Counted from the stretch's first letter, positions 1 to 6,694 are shown. The stretch: 7,297 bases of DNA from JAHRAH01 sp051009015 (GCA_051009015.1 JBPCWZ010000172.1:1-7297); one strand, 5' to 3'. Made by a program: numbers and translations. Notes: generated from the sequence alone by a model not told the origin.

Positions 1-2
1 TG

Positions 3-1490
3 GATTACGAAGATGGCGATTATGGCGACTTTTTGCGCTATGGCATTGGCGGCGAGTTATCAAACTCCGTCTTTGCCCTTGCGGCAAACTATTATGCGCC
101 GCAAACGGATGACCGAAAGATAAATGCAACCGTCGCCGCTTTTAGCCGCGAGGGTTATGACGCAAAACTGCGGCTTAATGCGCCCGGATACCGCGAAGTT
201 AAAGCGGCGTTTGATTATTACCATTTTGACGGCAAAGGCGAAACGGCGAAAGATGCGGGATGGCGTTATGGATTGGAATTTGTCCCCATTCCGTCCTTTC
301 ATTTTGCCCTGTATTATGACGATGGCGCGGAAACGATTGGCGGCGATATAGGATATTCCCATACCATCGGCGAAAGGCAAAAGCGGGAATCTAATGCGGC
401 GTTTTCGCCTGACTTATTTGCGGCGGTATCGCGGGAATATTCACAGCGGATAGCGACGGTGGCAATTGCCTCCGATGATATTGTGCGGATAACGCCGCCG
501 GTGACGACAATAATGACGATGGAAACCGAAAGGATTGTGCCTTCGCGGGTTGCGAGTGTGCATTTTACGGCGCGTTATAACTTCGCATTTGATGTTTTCG
601 GCACAAGGGCGCAAGCGTGGATACTTGTGACCAGCATATACAAACACCTGATAACTCTGCCAGATATAGCGACATCCCCGTTGGTTGTAAGTATAACGGG
701 AAGTTTGGACAGAAGAGCCGGTAATGATTTCTATGTAATAGCCCGCCAAAACAATGGACATGAGTATCGTACAAATTCATCTTTTGATTATGGCGCACCG
801 CGACACGGGCATGCGCCATTTATGCGGCACACGCTAACCATTACGCCGGGAAGCGAGGAATTCATTAGCGTAACCACAACGCTAACAACCCGCACAACCA
901 CAACAATGGCGGCGGTAACGACAACGCCCCCGCCCGCAAATACCAGCATTGTTATTATGACAATGCGGACAACGACAACAATGACAACGGAAACTGCCGG
1001 TATGGTTGTGCCTTCGCGGGTGGCGAGTGTTGAAGTCACGGTAGATAGTGGTTTGGATATTATCCTAACTACTTTTGGGCGTTCGCGCAATTTAGTAACT
1101 TTGCCTCCCGCATCCACGCCTCGCCCGCATGTTCTGACCATTACCACAAACCAAAATAGTGCTCATACTGACACAAGGGTAATTGATAATGGTGGTAGTC
1201 CTGTTTTTAATGTGGGAGATTCCCCGGCATTTCCAAGATTAGGTCTCCGTACTTGGATAATTACTATTGTGGAAGGCGGCGAGGAGATTGTCGGGCAGCC
1301 GACAACAACAACGCTAACAACCCGCACAACCACAACAATGACGACATTTTCCACAATGTTTATAACCCTGACGGCAAATGCGGCAATGGGCGGCAATGAC
1401 GAAAAGAATACGCCGCCAAACTTCCCGCAAAAGCGGGCGGCTTTTTTCGTGTCATTAAAGACCGCCCGCGCCTTTTTTCCAAGCGGTTAG
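3..1490 (+). CDS. Inverse autotransporter (intimin/invasin-type) adhesin, 5' end outside the window
   Basis: Likely an outer-membrane adhesin whose N-terminal beta-barrel exports a C-terminal passenger. The frame is open from base 3, so the ttg at 33 is not the start. About 3-425 resembles the end of the inverse autotransporter barrel: alternating aromatic strands such as YGIGGELSNSVFALAANYY, a GYDAKLRL strand, YGLEFVPIPSFHFALYY and GYSHTIGE. A REYSQRI segment follows, like the post-barrel V.REYR.RI of the family. The passenger has two related units, each opening with VPSRVASV (537-560 and 1008-1031) and ending near GSEE/GGEE (849-860 and 1275-1286). Thr-rich linkers follow each unit (about 873-1000 and 1299-1350). 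Two terminator hairpins lie inside the frame before its stop at 1490. The -1 frame instead ends at 1397-1399, just before them, after an Asn-rich stretch. The real C-terminus may therefore be in that frame. The barrel call is fairly secure; the passenger's function is unknown. Confidence 0.72.
   Translation, partial: DYEDGDYGDFLRYGIGGELSNSVFALAANYYAPQTDDRKINATVAAFSREGYDAKLRLNAPGYREVKAAFDYYHFDGKGETAKDAGWRYGLEFVPIPSFHFALYYDDGAETIGGDIGYSHTIGERQKRESNAAFSPDLFAAVSREYSQRIATVAIASDDIVRITPPVTTIMTMETERIVPSRVASVHFTARYNFAFDVFGTRAQAWILVTSIYKHLITLPDIATSPLVVSITGSLDRRAGNDFYVIARQNNGHEYRTNSSFDYGAPRHGHAPFMRHTLTITPGSEEFISVTTTLTTRTTTTMAAVTTTPPPANTSIVIMTMRTTTTMTTETAGMVVPSRVASVEVTVDSGLDIILTTFGRSRNLVTLPPASTPRPHVLTITTNQNSAHTDTRVIDNGGSPVFNVGDSPAFPRLGLRTWIITIVEGGEEIVGQPTTTTLTTRTTTTMTTFSTMFITLTANAAMGGNDEKNTPPNFPQKRAAFFVSLKTARAFFPSG
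537..1340 (+). repeat. Two-unit passenger domain repeat of the adhesin
   Basis: Two divergent domain copies share exact anchors at DNA level. A 25-nt block at 535-559 recurs at 1006-1030 with one mismatch; both encode VPSRVASV and the difference is silent in the main frame. A 33-nt block at 876-908 recurs exactly at 1308-1340 and encodes part of the Thr-rich linker. Offsets are 471 and 432 nt, both multiples of three, so the frame is kept between copies. Between the anchors the protein is only loosely similar: VTLP or ITLP motifs, then a TLTI or IITI strand before the acidic GSEE/GGEE end. This suggests an old duplication whose linker DNA stayed nearly identical. Confidence 0.7.
1412..1447 (+). 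terminator. Rho-independent terminator, proximal hairpin after the adhesin
   Basis: Inner stem CCCGC (1424-1428) pairs with GCGGG (1433-1437) across an AAAA loop. The outer GCCG (1412-1415) can pair with CGGC (1438-1441), with an 8-nt bulge on the left arm. Six T residues follow at 1442-1447. It starts 12 nt after a TGA (1397-1399) in the -1 frame of the adhesin, the usual spacing for a gene end. Confidence 0.7.
1433..1478 (+). terminator. Rho-independent terminator, distal hairpin overlapping the first
   Basis: GCGGGCGG (1433-1440) pairs perfectly over 8 bp with CCGCCCGC (1462-1469) around a 21-nt loop; GCC and six T residues follow (1473-1478). Its left arm is the right arm of the proximal hairpin, so the two structures exclude each other. 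Either could end transcripts from the adhesin. Confidence 0.6.
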
Positions 1491-1501
1491 CATTATCAAA
1501 A

Positions 1502-1552
1502 GGGGGCGGTTTTATCCAATAAGATAACGCATAAGCACGCCCCCGCCCCCCC
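1502..1552. other. GC-rich inverted repeat and C-tracts in the spacer
   Basis: GGGGGCG (1502-1508) is complementary to CGCCCCC at 1538-1544, and also to a second CGCCCCC at 1544-1550. An inner TTATC/GATAA pair (about 1511-1527) could extend the hairpin. Runs of five (1540-1544) and seven (1546-1552) C residues lie just upstream of the TctB-like reading frame. No T-run follows on the + strand, so it is not a typical terminator. Its function is unknown; it may mark a rearrangement or decay point. Confidence 0.35.
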
Positions 1553-1584
1553 GATATTCATAAGCGGGCGGCGCGGCGGTAATA

Positions 1585-2127
1585 TTGCTTTTGGCATTGG
1601 CGACGGTGTGGTCGGTAATGCGCCATCGCGGCAAGTTGCGCGCGCCAAAACAACCCGCCGCCGAAAACACGCTGTGGCGCGGGAATGTGTGGATGACTTG
1701 GGGTTTGGCGGCTTTTTGTGCCTATGCCGTTGTTGATTCGCTGCAGCATTCTTTTTTGGCGGCGGTTTTTCCGGGTGTGATGGCGTTGTTATCGTTGTTG
1801 TGTTGTGTGTTATATTTGTGGCGGCAACGATTGATGACAATACAAACCGCAATGCCGGAGGGGCAAATAAGCGCGGTGGCGATGATGCGGGCGATGTTGT
1901 GGCTGGTCGGTTTGGCGGTATTGACATGCGTTTTTGGCTTTGTCATTGCCATTAGCGCGCTGTTTGCCGCATTATTGCGAATGAAAGCGGGCGCATCGTG
2001 GAAGATGACGGCTTTGCTTTCTGTTTGCGGCATTGGCGGGATGCTGTTTTTGGCGCATTATGCGCGGATGGATTTTCCCTGGGGTCTTTTGCAGCATTAT
2101 GCCGATTTGCCCTGGCCGCTTGGCTGA
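1585..2127 (+). CDS. TctB-like small permease of a tripartite tricarboxylate transporter, probably the 3' remnant of a TctA-TctB fusion
   Basis: Predicted inner-membrane protein of 180 residues from the ttg at 1585. Hydrophobic segments lie at about 38-50, 56-78, 104-131 and 141-160. The pattern fits TctB: a first segment leading to FP (FLAAVFPGVMALL), a polar loop at 80-102, a long GF-containing segment (VFGFVIAISALF), and a final segment ending DFPWGLL. The C-terminus DLPWPLG looks natural. The N-terminus does not: the frame opens at 1564 straight after a TAA and begins inside a hydrophobic stretch (AAVILLLALATVW) followed by a basic stretch. That resembles the last helix of the large TctA permease. 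In the neighbouring frame 1552-1569 reads IFISGR, resembling the IF(F/I)(T/S)RP motif that precedes that helix. I infer a fusion gene that lost its 5' part and suffered a frameshift. It ends 41 nt before prpF, a common TTT neighbour. If translated alone it would lack the transport channel. Confidence 0.6.
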   Translation: MLLALATVWSVMRHRGKLRAPKQPAAENTLWRGNVWMTWGLAAFCAYAVVDSLQHSFLAAVFPGVMALLSLLCCVLYLWRQRLMTIQTAMPEGQISAVAMMRAMLWLVGLAVLTCVFGFVIAISALFAALLRMKAGASWKMTALLSVCGIGGMLFLAHYARMDFPWGLLQHYADLPWPLG

Positions 2128-2168
2128 TATTTGCCATTGCGTCAAGCGGCGCAAAAGCGGCATGTTAA

Positions 2169-3290
2169 ATGTCAAATGCGGGCGGGCGTGATAACATTGC
2201 AAGAATGCTCCCCGAGGCGATTCCTTGTGCCGTTATGCGCGGCGGCACTTCCAAAGGCGTTTATTTTGTGCTGGACGATTTGCCGGCGGAAGAAACGGCG
2301 CGCAACAACTTACTGCTGAAACTCATGGGCGGCGACAAACGCCAAACGGACGGCATCGGCGGCGGTGATATGCTGAACTCCAAAGTCGCGATGGTGTCAA
2401 AAGCGGCAAATGCGGATGTTGATGTTGATTACCGGTTTGCACAAGTCGTCCCCGGCGGCGGCGTGGATACTTCGCCGACTTGCGGCAATATCCTGGCCGG
2501 CGTTGGCGCTTTTGCGCTGGAACGCGGGTTGATAGCAACAAAGCCCGGCAATCAAGAGCGGCGCATTGTCGTCCGCGATATCAACACCGGCGCCAAAGTG
2601 GAGCAACTTGTCCGAACAACGGCGGACGGCAAACCCCGCTATGATGGCGATTGTGTTATTGCCGGCGCGCCCGGTGCGGCGGCGCCGGTGCGGTTGTTTT
2701 ATCTGGAGTTTGCCGGGGCGAAGACCGGCAAACTATTCCCGACCGGCGCGCGCACCGACCTATTTGACGGCATTGCCGCGACATGCATAGACGCGGCAAT
2801 GCCGACCGTCATCGCCGCCGCCGCCGATTTTGGCATCGGCGGTTATGAAGACCGCGATAGTTTGCAAAACAACAAAGCGCTGTTTGAGAAGATGGAAGCG
2901 GTGCGCTTGCAAGCGGCAAAAAAGATGACATTGGGCGATGCGCGCGGGGCGGTGATTCCGAAGTTTGCAATGGTTGCGCCGCCGGCTGCGGGCGGCGCTT
3001 TGGCGGGGCGCTATTTCACGCCGGTAAGCGCGCATGCGGCTTTTGCCGTATCCGGCGGCATTGCGGTCGCCTGTGCGGCAATGATGGACGGGACGACCGC
3101 CGCCAAAGCCGCCTGCCGCCCGGCGGCGGGGGATGGCGGTGTCTTTGCCGTGGATATAGAGCATCCGTCCGGCATTATGCAAGTCCTCGCCGAGTTTGAC
3201 AATGCCCAAAAGCGGGAGATGCCAATAAGGGCCGGCACAACCCGCACAACGCGCCTGATAATGACCGGCAAAGTTTTCCCGCCGCAATAG
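2169..3290 (+). CDS. PrpF/GalD-family isomerase (4-oxalomesaconate tautomerase or aconitate isomerase type)
   Basis: Cytosolic, cofactor-free isomerase with the diaminopimelate-epimerase fold. The family moves double bonds or protons in carboxylic acids: PrpF acts on methylaconitate/aconitate in propionate metabolism, GalD on 4-oxalomesaconate in gallate degradation. Diagnostic MRGGTSKG is at residues 23-30. GGDMLNSKVA places Lys72 and PTCGN places Cys105 where PrpF of Shewanella has its active-site Lys73 and Cys107. GIGGYEDRD and the C-terminal HPSG are also present. The protein is 373 residues and intact. Family members usually have only a few residues before the IPC..MRGGTSKG motif, so the internal ATG at 2205 (361 residues) is a good alternative start; neither ATG has a clear Shine-Dalgarno. 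It follows the TctB-like remnant by 41 nt, consistent with carboxylate uptake and conversion. The exact substrate cannot be set from sequence; PrpF-domain proteins are often over-named. Confidence 0.88.
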   Translation: MSNAGGRDNIARMLPEAIPCAVMRGGTSKGVYFVLDDLPAEETARNNLLLKLMGGDKRQTDGIGGGDMLNSKVAMVSKAANADVDVDYRFAQVVPGGGVDTSPTCGNILAGVGAFALERGLIATKPGNQERRIVVRDINTGAKVEQLVRTTADGKPRYDGDCVIAGAPGAAAPVRLFYLEFAGAKTGKLFPTGARTDLFDGIAATCIDAAMPTVIAAAADFGIGGYEDRDSLQNNKALFEKMEAVRLQAAKKMTLGDARGAVIPKFAMVAPPAAGGALAGRYFTPVSAHAAFAVSGGIAVACAAMMDGTTAAKAACRPAAGDGGVFAVDIEHPSGIMQVLAEFDNAQKREMPIRAGTTRTTRLIMTGKVFPPQ

Positions 3291-3295
3291 CAAAA

Positions 3296-3386
3296 GCCAA
3301 TAATATTGATGTCGCCCCGGGCAAAGTCGTTTATACGCAAATGCCGAACAGGCAAGGCGGCGCGGAAAGCGATGCGACCATCGCCC
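3296..3386 (+). pseudogene. Displaced 91-bp fragment of a dehydrogenase gene (near-copy of 4963-5053)
   Basis: These 91 bases align without gaps to 4963-5053 inside the downstream dehydrogenase gene, with four mismatches (at 3345, 3346, 3350 and 3363). The matching part encodes residues 513-542 of that protein, in the folate-binding half. Read in the same frame, the copy gives NNIDVAPGKVVYTQM with Leu to Pro and Val to Ala changes further on, then runs into unrelated repeat sequence and stops at 3419-3421. It has no start of its own and homology ends abruptly on both sides. It could be a relic of a second dehydrogenase gene or a copied insert; two changes alter the protein, as expected for non-coding drift. 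Confidence 0.85.
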
Positions 3387-3387
3387 T

Positions 3388-3406
3388 CCCGCCTGCGGGG
3401 AATGAC
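3388..3406 (-). repeat. Short dispersed repeat of the GTCATTCCCCGC type
   Basis: On the minus strand this reads GTCATTCCCCGC followed by AGGCGGG. The CCCG and CGGG arms (3388-3391 and 3396-3399) can form a short hairpin. It starts just after the displaced fragment ends. The same core, in the other orientation, occurs five more times in the 6660-7175 region. This arrangement is typical of REP-like palindromes between genes. Confidence 0.5.
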
Positions 3407-3426
3407 AATATTGTAAAATAACGCCG

Positions 3427-5904
3427 ATGTCAAATGATGTTGCTTTGCCTGCGGAGGTTGCCGTTGTTGTTGTCGGCGGCGGGGTTGTCGGGTGTGCGGT
3501 GGCGTATCATCTGGCGCAACATTATGACGGCGGCGTTTTGCTTTTGGAACGCGGGAAACTCACCTGCGGGACGACATGGCATGCGGCGGGGTTGATGTCC
3601 GGCTTGCGCGCTACGCCCGCGCTTTCGCGCATCGCATCTTACACGCTTGACCTTTGCGCCGATATCCTGCCGGCGGAGACCGGCTTGCAAACCGGCTTTC
3701 ACCGCCGCGGCTCTTTGGCTTTGGCGCTGAGCGACGAGCGATGGCGCGAGTTGTTGCGGCTGGCGGGCATGGCAAAAATCACCGGTGCAAATGCCGAAGT
3801 TTTATCTTCGGCAAAAGAATGCGCCGGCAAAGCGCCGCACATAAAAATGGACGGCGTTATCGGCGGCTTGTTTTTGCCCGAAGACGGGCAGGCGGATCCG
3901 GCAAATGTCGCCCTTGCCATGGCAAAGGCGGCAAAACTTCGCGGGGCGGATATGCGCGAGGGCGTTGCGGTTTTGGATATTTTGCAAAAGAACGGCAAAG
4001 TTTGCGGAGTCAAAACCAATCGCGGCATTGTCAAAACGCCCGCCGTTGCATTGTGCGCCGGTTTGTGGTCGCGCGACATTGCCGCGCGCGCGGGGGCGTC
4101 CGTGCCGCTGATGGCTTGCGAGCATTTTTATGTTGTAACAGAACCCATCAAGGGTTTGCCGCCCGATGTGTCGCCGGTGCGGGTTTTTGACGAATGCGCC
4201 TATTACAAGGAAGACGCGGGCAAACTTCTCATCGGCGCGTTTGAACCGGTAGCAAAGCCGTGGGACGAAAACACCCGCCCCGATTTTTGTTTTGACCAGT
4301 TGCCGGAAGATGCCGACCACTTCGCGCCGATATTGGAACAAGCGATTCACCGCGCCCCCGCACTGGCGACAACCGGCATATCCACTTTTTTCAATGGTCC
4401 GGAAAGTTTCACAAGCGACGGGCGGTGCATACTTGGCGAAGCCCCTTCGCTTTCGGGTTTGTTTGTCGCCGCGGGAATGAACTCGCAGGGCATTCAGTTA
4501 TCCGGCGGCGTCGGCAAAGTATTGGCGCAGTGGATGGTAGGCGGCGAGCCGCCGTGCGATTTGTGGGAGGTTGATATCCGCCGCTTTCACAACTTCCAGC
4601 GCAGCCGCGCCTATTTGCGCGCCCGCACGACAGAGACGCCGGGGCTGCTTTATGCCGATCATTTTCCCCACCGGCAGATGTCGACCGCGCGCGGCATTCG
4701 CCGCACTCCTTTATATGCCATCTTGAAAGAGCGCGGCGCGTGCTTCGGGGAATATGCGGGATGGGAAAGGGCAAACTGGTTTTCGCCCGATGGCAAAACC
4801 GCGCCCGCCTACCGCTATTCGTGGCTGCGTCAAAACTGGTTTCGGCATTCCGCCGCCGAACATTTGGCAATGCGGGAGAATGTCGGGCTTTTGGATTTAT
4901 CCACTTTCGGCAAACTGCGCTTGCGCGGTGCGGATGCGGCGGATGTTTTGCAAAAAGCATGCGCCAATAATATTGATGTCGCCCCGGGCAAAGTCGTTTA
5001 TACGCAAATGCTAAACCGGCAAGGCGGCGTGGAAAGCGATGCGACCATCGCCCGCCTTGACGATGACGATTTTTTATACATTACCGGCGCGGCTTGCACG
5101 GCGCGCGATTTGTCATGGTTGCGCCGTCAAATGCCGCCCGATGCCCGATGCATTATTGACGATATGACCGCCGCCGAATCGTGCATTGGCGTTTTTGGTC
5201 CCGGCGCGCGCGAATTGCTTAATAAGATATCGCCGGATGATTTTTCCGCCGCCGGTTTTGCTTTCGGGCAGTGGCGGAATGTGGAAGTCGGGATGGCTTT
5301 GGCGCGGGCGCACCGCATCAGTTATGTCGGCGAACTCGGCTGGGAGTTGCATATCGGGGCGGATTTTGCCGCGCATTTGCTGGAATGTTTGCTTGTCGCC
5401 GGGGGCGATAATGTCGCACTTGCGGGAATGCATGCGATGGATTCCTGCCGGCTGGAAAAAGGCTTTCGGCATTTCGGTCACGACCTCAGCGACGAGGATA
5501 ATGTGCTGGAAGCGGGGCTGGCGTTTGCCGTCAAAACCGAACACGCCAAAAAATGCCCGGGCAAATACGGCGATTTTATTGGCAGGGAAGCGGTTTTGCG
5601 AACAAAGGAGAAAGGTTTGCAACGGCGGATGGTGCAAATCAAACTGCAAGACGCCGCGCCGCTGTTGTATCATTACGAGCCGATACTCCGCGACGGGGAA
5701 TATTGCGGTTATTTGACTTCCGGCAACTACGGGCATTTTGTCGGCGCGGCGGTGGGAATGGGTTATGTCAAATGCGCGCCGGAAGAAAAGGCGGCGGATG
5801 TATTGCGCTCTGCCTTTGCCGTGGAAGTCGGCGGCGAAGTGTTTGCCGCAAATGCGTCAATAAAAGGGTTTTACGACCCGGACGGCAAGCGAATGAAAGG
5901 ATAG
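3427..5904 (+). CDS. FAD-dependent dimethylglycine/sarcosine dehydrogenase-like protein with folate-binding GcvT half
   Basis: Two-part enzyme of 825 residues, a normal length for this family. It likely removes an N-methyl group from dimethylglycine, sarcosine or a similar amine and passes the one-carbon unit to tetrahydrofolate. The N-terminal DAO-type FAD domain has the dinucleotide motif VVVGGGVVG at 14-22. TTWHAAGL (49-56) contains His52, which corresponds to the histidine that binds FAD covalently in mammalian DMGDH. FAAGMNSQGIQLSGGVG-like sequence at about 347-363 closes the FAD site. A linker domain follows at about 377-440. The folate half, about 470-825, shows LLDLSTFGKLRLRG, YTQMLNRQGG (525-534), YVGELGWELHI (633-643), GMHAMDSCRLEKGFRHFG (667-684) and a GcvT C-terminal domain with GREAVL. 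No signal peptide is seen, so it is presumably cytosolic. There is no clear Shine-Dalgarno, but the start fits the family. The next gene begins 6 nt after the stop. The exact amine substrate is not decided by sequence. Confidence 0.9.
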   Translation: MSNDVALPAEVAVVVVGGGVVGCAVAYHLAQHYDGGVLLLERGKLTCGTTWHAAGLMSGLRATPALSRIASYTLDLCADILPAETGLQTGFHRRGSLALALSDERWRELLRLAGMAKITGANAEVLSSAKECAGKAPHIKMDGVIGGLFLPEDGQADPANVALAMAKAAKLRGADMREGVAVLDILQKNGKVCGVKTNRGIVKTPAVALCAGLWSRDIAARAGASVPLMACEHFYVVTEPIKGLPPDVSPVRVFDECAYYKEDAGKLLIGAFEPVAKPWDENTRPDFCFDQLPEDADHFAPILEQAIHRAPALATTGISTFFNGPESFTSDGRCILGEAPSLSGLFVAAGMNSQGIQLSGGVGKVLAQWMVGGEPPCDLWEVDIRRFHNFQRSRAYLRARTTETPGLLYADHFPHRQMSTARGIRRTPLYAILKERGACFGEYAGWERANWFSPDGKTAPAYRYSWLRQNWFRHSAAEHLAMRENVGLLDLSTFGKLRLRGADAADVLQKACANNIDVAPGKVVYTQMLNRQGGVESDATIARLDDDDFLYITGAACTARDLSWLRRQMPPDARCIIDDMTAAESCIGVFGPGARELLNKISPDDFSAAGFAFGQWRNVEVGMALARAHRISYVGELGWELHIGADFAAHLLECLLVAGGDNVALAGMHAMDSCRLEKGFRHFGHDLSDEDNVLEAGLAFAVKTEHAKKCPGKYGDFIGREAVLRTKEKGLQRRMVQIKLQDAAPLLYHYEPILRDGEYCGYLTSGNYGHFVGAAVGMGYVKCAPEEKAADVLRSAFAVEVGGEVFAANASIKGFYDPDGKRMKG
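4963..5053 (+). repeat. Source-side copy of the 91-bp direct repeat within the dehydrogenase gene
   Basis: Direct-repeat partner of 3296-3386, exactly 1667 nt downstream with no gaps and four mismatches. It encodes residues 513-542 within the intact folate-binding half. Recombination between the copies would remove the FAD half of the gene and, since 1667 is not a multiple of three, would not create a simple in-frame fusion. Confidence 0.85.
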
Positions 5905-5910
5905 GCATTT

Positions 5911-6633
5911 GTGAAACAAACGGCGCAAAAACTTGTTTCGGCAAACCGCACACTCGCCCGGGCTTGCGGCGGTTTGCGCTTTTCGCCGCCGGTTGCTTTT
6001 GTTTATAATCCGGCGCATTACGCCCGCTCTTCCATTGATAGTTATTTTGGCAAATACGGCAACGGGCAAAAGCGCGTTTTGTTTTTGGGAATGAATCCGG
6101 GACCTTGGGGAATGGCGCAAACCGGCATTCCCTTCGGCGAAGTCAATGCCGCGCGCGATTTTCTAAAACTTGGCGGCATTGTCGGCAAACCGCCGATGGA
6201 GCATCCCAAAAGGCGCATTGACGGCTTTGATTGCCCGCGCTCCGAAGTCAGCGGCGCGAGGTTGTGGGCGATGTTTGCGCGCAAGTTTGGCGCGGCGGAA
6301 GTTTTCTTCGGCGGGCATTTTGTTTTGAACTATTGCCCGCTTCTTTTTTTGGCGGCAACCGGTGCAAACATCACGCCGGACAAACTTGCCAAAAGCGAAA
6401 GCGCGCCGTTGTTTGCGGCATGCGATATTTTTTTGCGCGCGGCGGTTGATGCCTTGCGCCCGCACTATCTCATCGGCATCGGCGCATTCGCCGAAAAGCG
6501 TTTGCGTTTGTTGTTTGACAACGGCGGCGCGGTTATCGGCAAGATCCTCCATCCCAGCCCGGCAAGCCCGGCGGCAAACCGCAACTTCGCCCAAACAGCC
6601 GAACAACAACTAATTGATATCGGCATTTGGTAA
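5911..6633 (+). CDS. SMUG1-type uracil-DNA glycosylase (UDG family 3)
   Basis: DNA-repair enzyme that removes uracil and oxidised pyrimidines such as 5-hydroxymethyluracil from DNA, leaving an abasic site. Motif 1, LGMNPGPWGMAQTGIPFGE (59-77), is the SMUG1 signature; its Asn62 corresponds to the catalytic Asn85 of human SMUG1. NYCPLLFLA at 140-148 holds the Asn that reads the pyrimidine (human Asn163). HPSPASPAAN at 214-223 is motif 2, with His214 matching human His239. All key residues are present, and 240 residues is a normal length. The start is GTG at 5911, supported by AAAGGA at 5896-5901, which lies within the last codons of the dehydrogenase gene. The 6-nt gap and shared strand argue for one operon with the dehydrogenase. 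The stop is TAA at 6631-6633; no convincing terminator follows. Family 3 is much less common in bacteria than family 1 (Ung). An alternative is a close SMUG2-like relative. Confidence 0.93.
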   Translation: MKQTAQKLVSANRTLARACGGLRFSPPVAFVYNPAHYARSSIDSYFGKYGNGQKRVLFLGMNPGPWGMAQTGIPFGEVNAARDFLKLGGIVGKPPMEHPKRRIDGFDCPRSEVSGARLWAMFARKFGAAEVFFGGHFVLNYCPLLFLAATGANITPDKLAKSESAPLFAACDIFLRAAVDALRPHYLIGIGAFAEKRLRLLFDNGGAVIGKILHPSPASPAANRNFAQTAEQQLIDIGIW

Positions 6634-6660
6634 GCGGGCGTTTGCGGGCGATTGTTGCCC

Positions 6661-6690
6661 GTCATTCCCGCCGCCCTGGTCATTCCCGCC
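6661..6690 (+). repeat. Pair of GTCATTCCCGCC repeats
   Basis: GTCATTCCCGCC occurs exactly at 6661-6672 and 6679-6690, 18 nt apart, starting 27 nt after the SMUG1 stop. It is the same core as the repeats at 7124-7175 and, inverted, at 3388-3406. Confidence 0.65.
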
Positions 6691-6694
6691 TTGT

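Noticed and set aside
1496..1927. 143-residue minus-strand ORF opposite the TctB-like gene
   Set aside because: Composition is rich in Pro, Arg and Ala with no domain pattern, while the + strand shows membrane segments and a TctB pattern. It is a shadow.
2760..3293. 177-residue minus-strand ORF opposite prpF, and similar ones opposite the dehydrogenase (3802-4350, 4409-4960, 5113-5736)
   Set aside because: They lie opposite well-recognised coding regions with family motifs on the + strand; long antisense frames are expected in GC-rich genes.
3405..3419. Palindrome ACAATATTGT (3405-3414) overlapping a TAAAAT box, as an operator/promoter for the dehydrogenase gene
   Set aside because: The box is only 7 nt from the start codon and no good -35 is evident; a 10-nt AT palindrome alone is weak evidence.
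6634..6680. Terminator after the SMUG1 gene
   Set aside because: GGGC/GCCC pairing near 6648-6660 is only 4 bp and no T-run follows.
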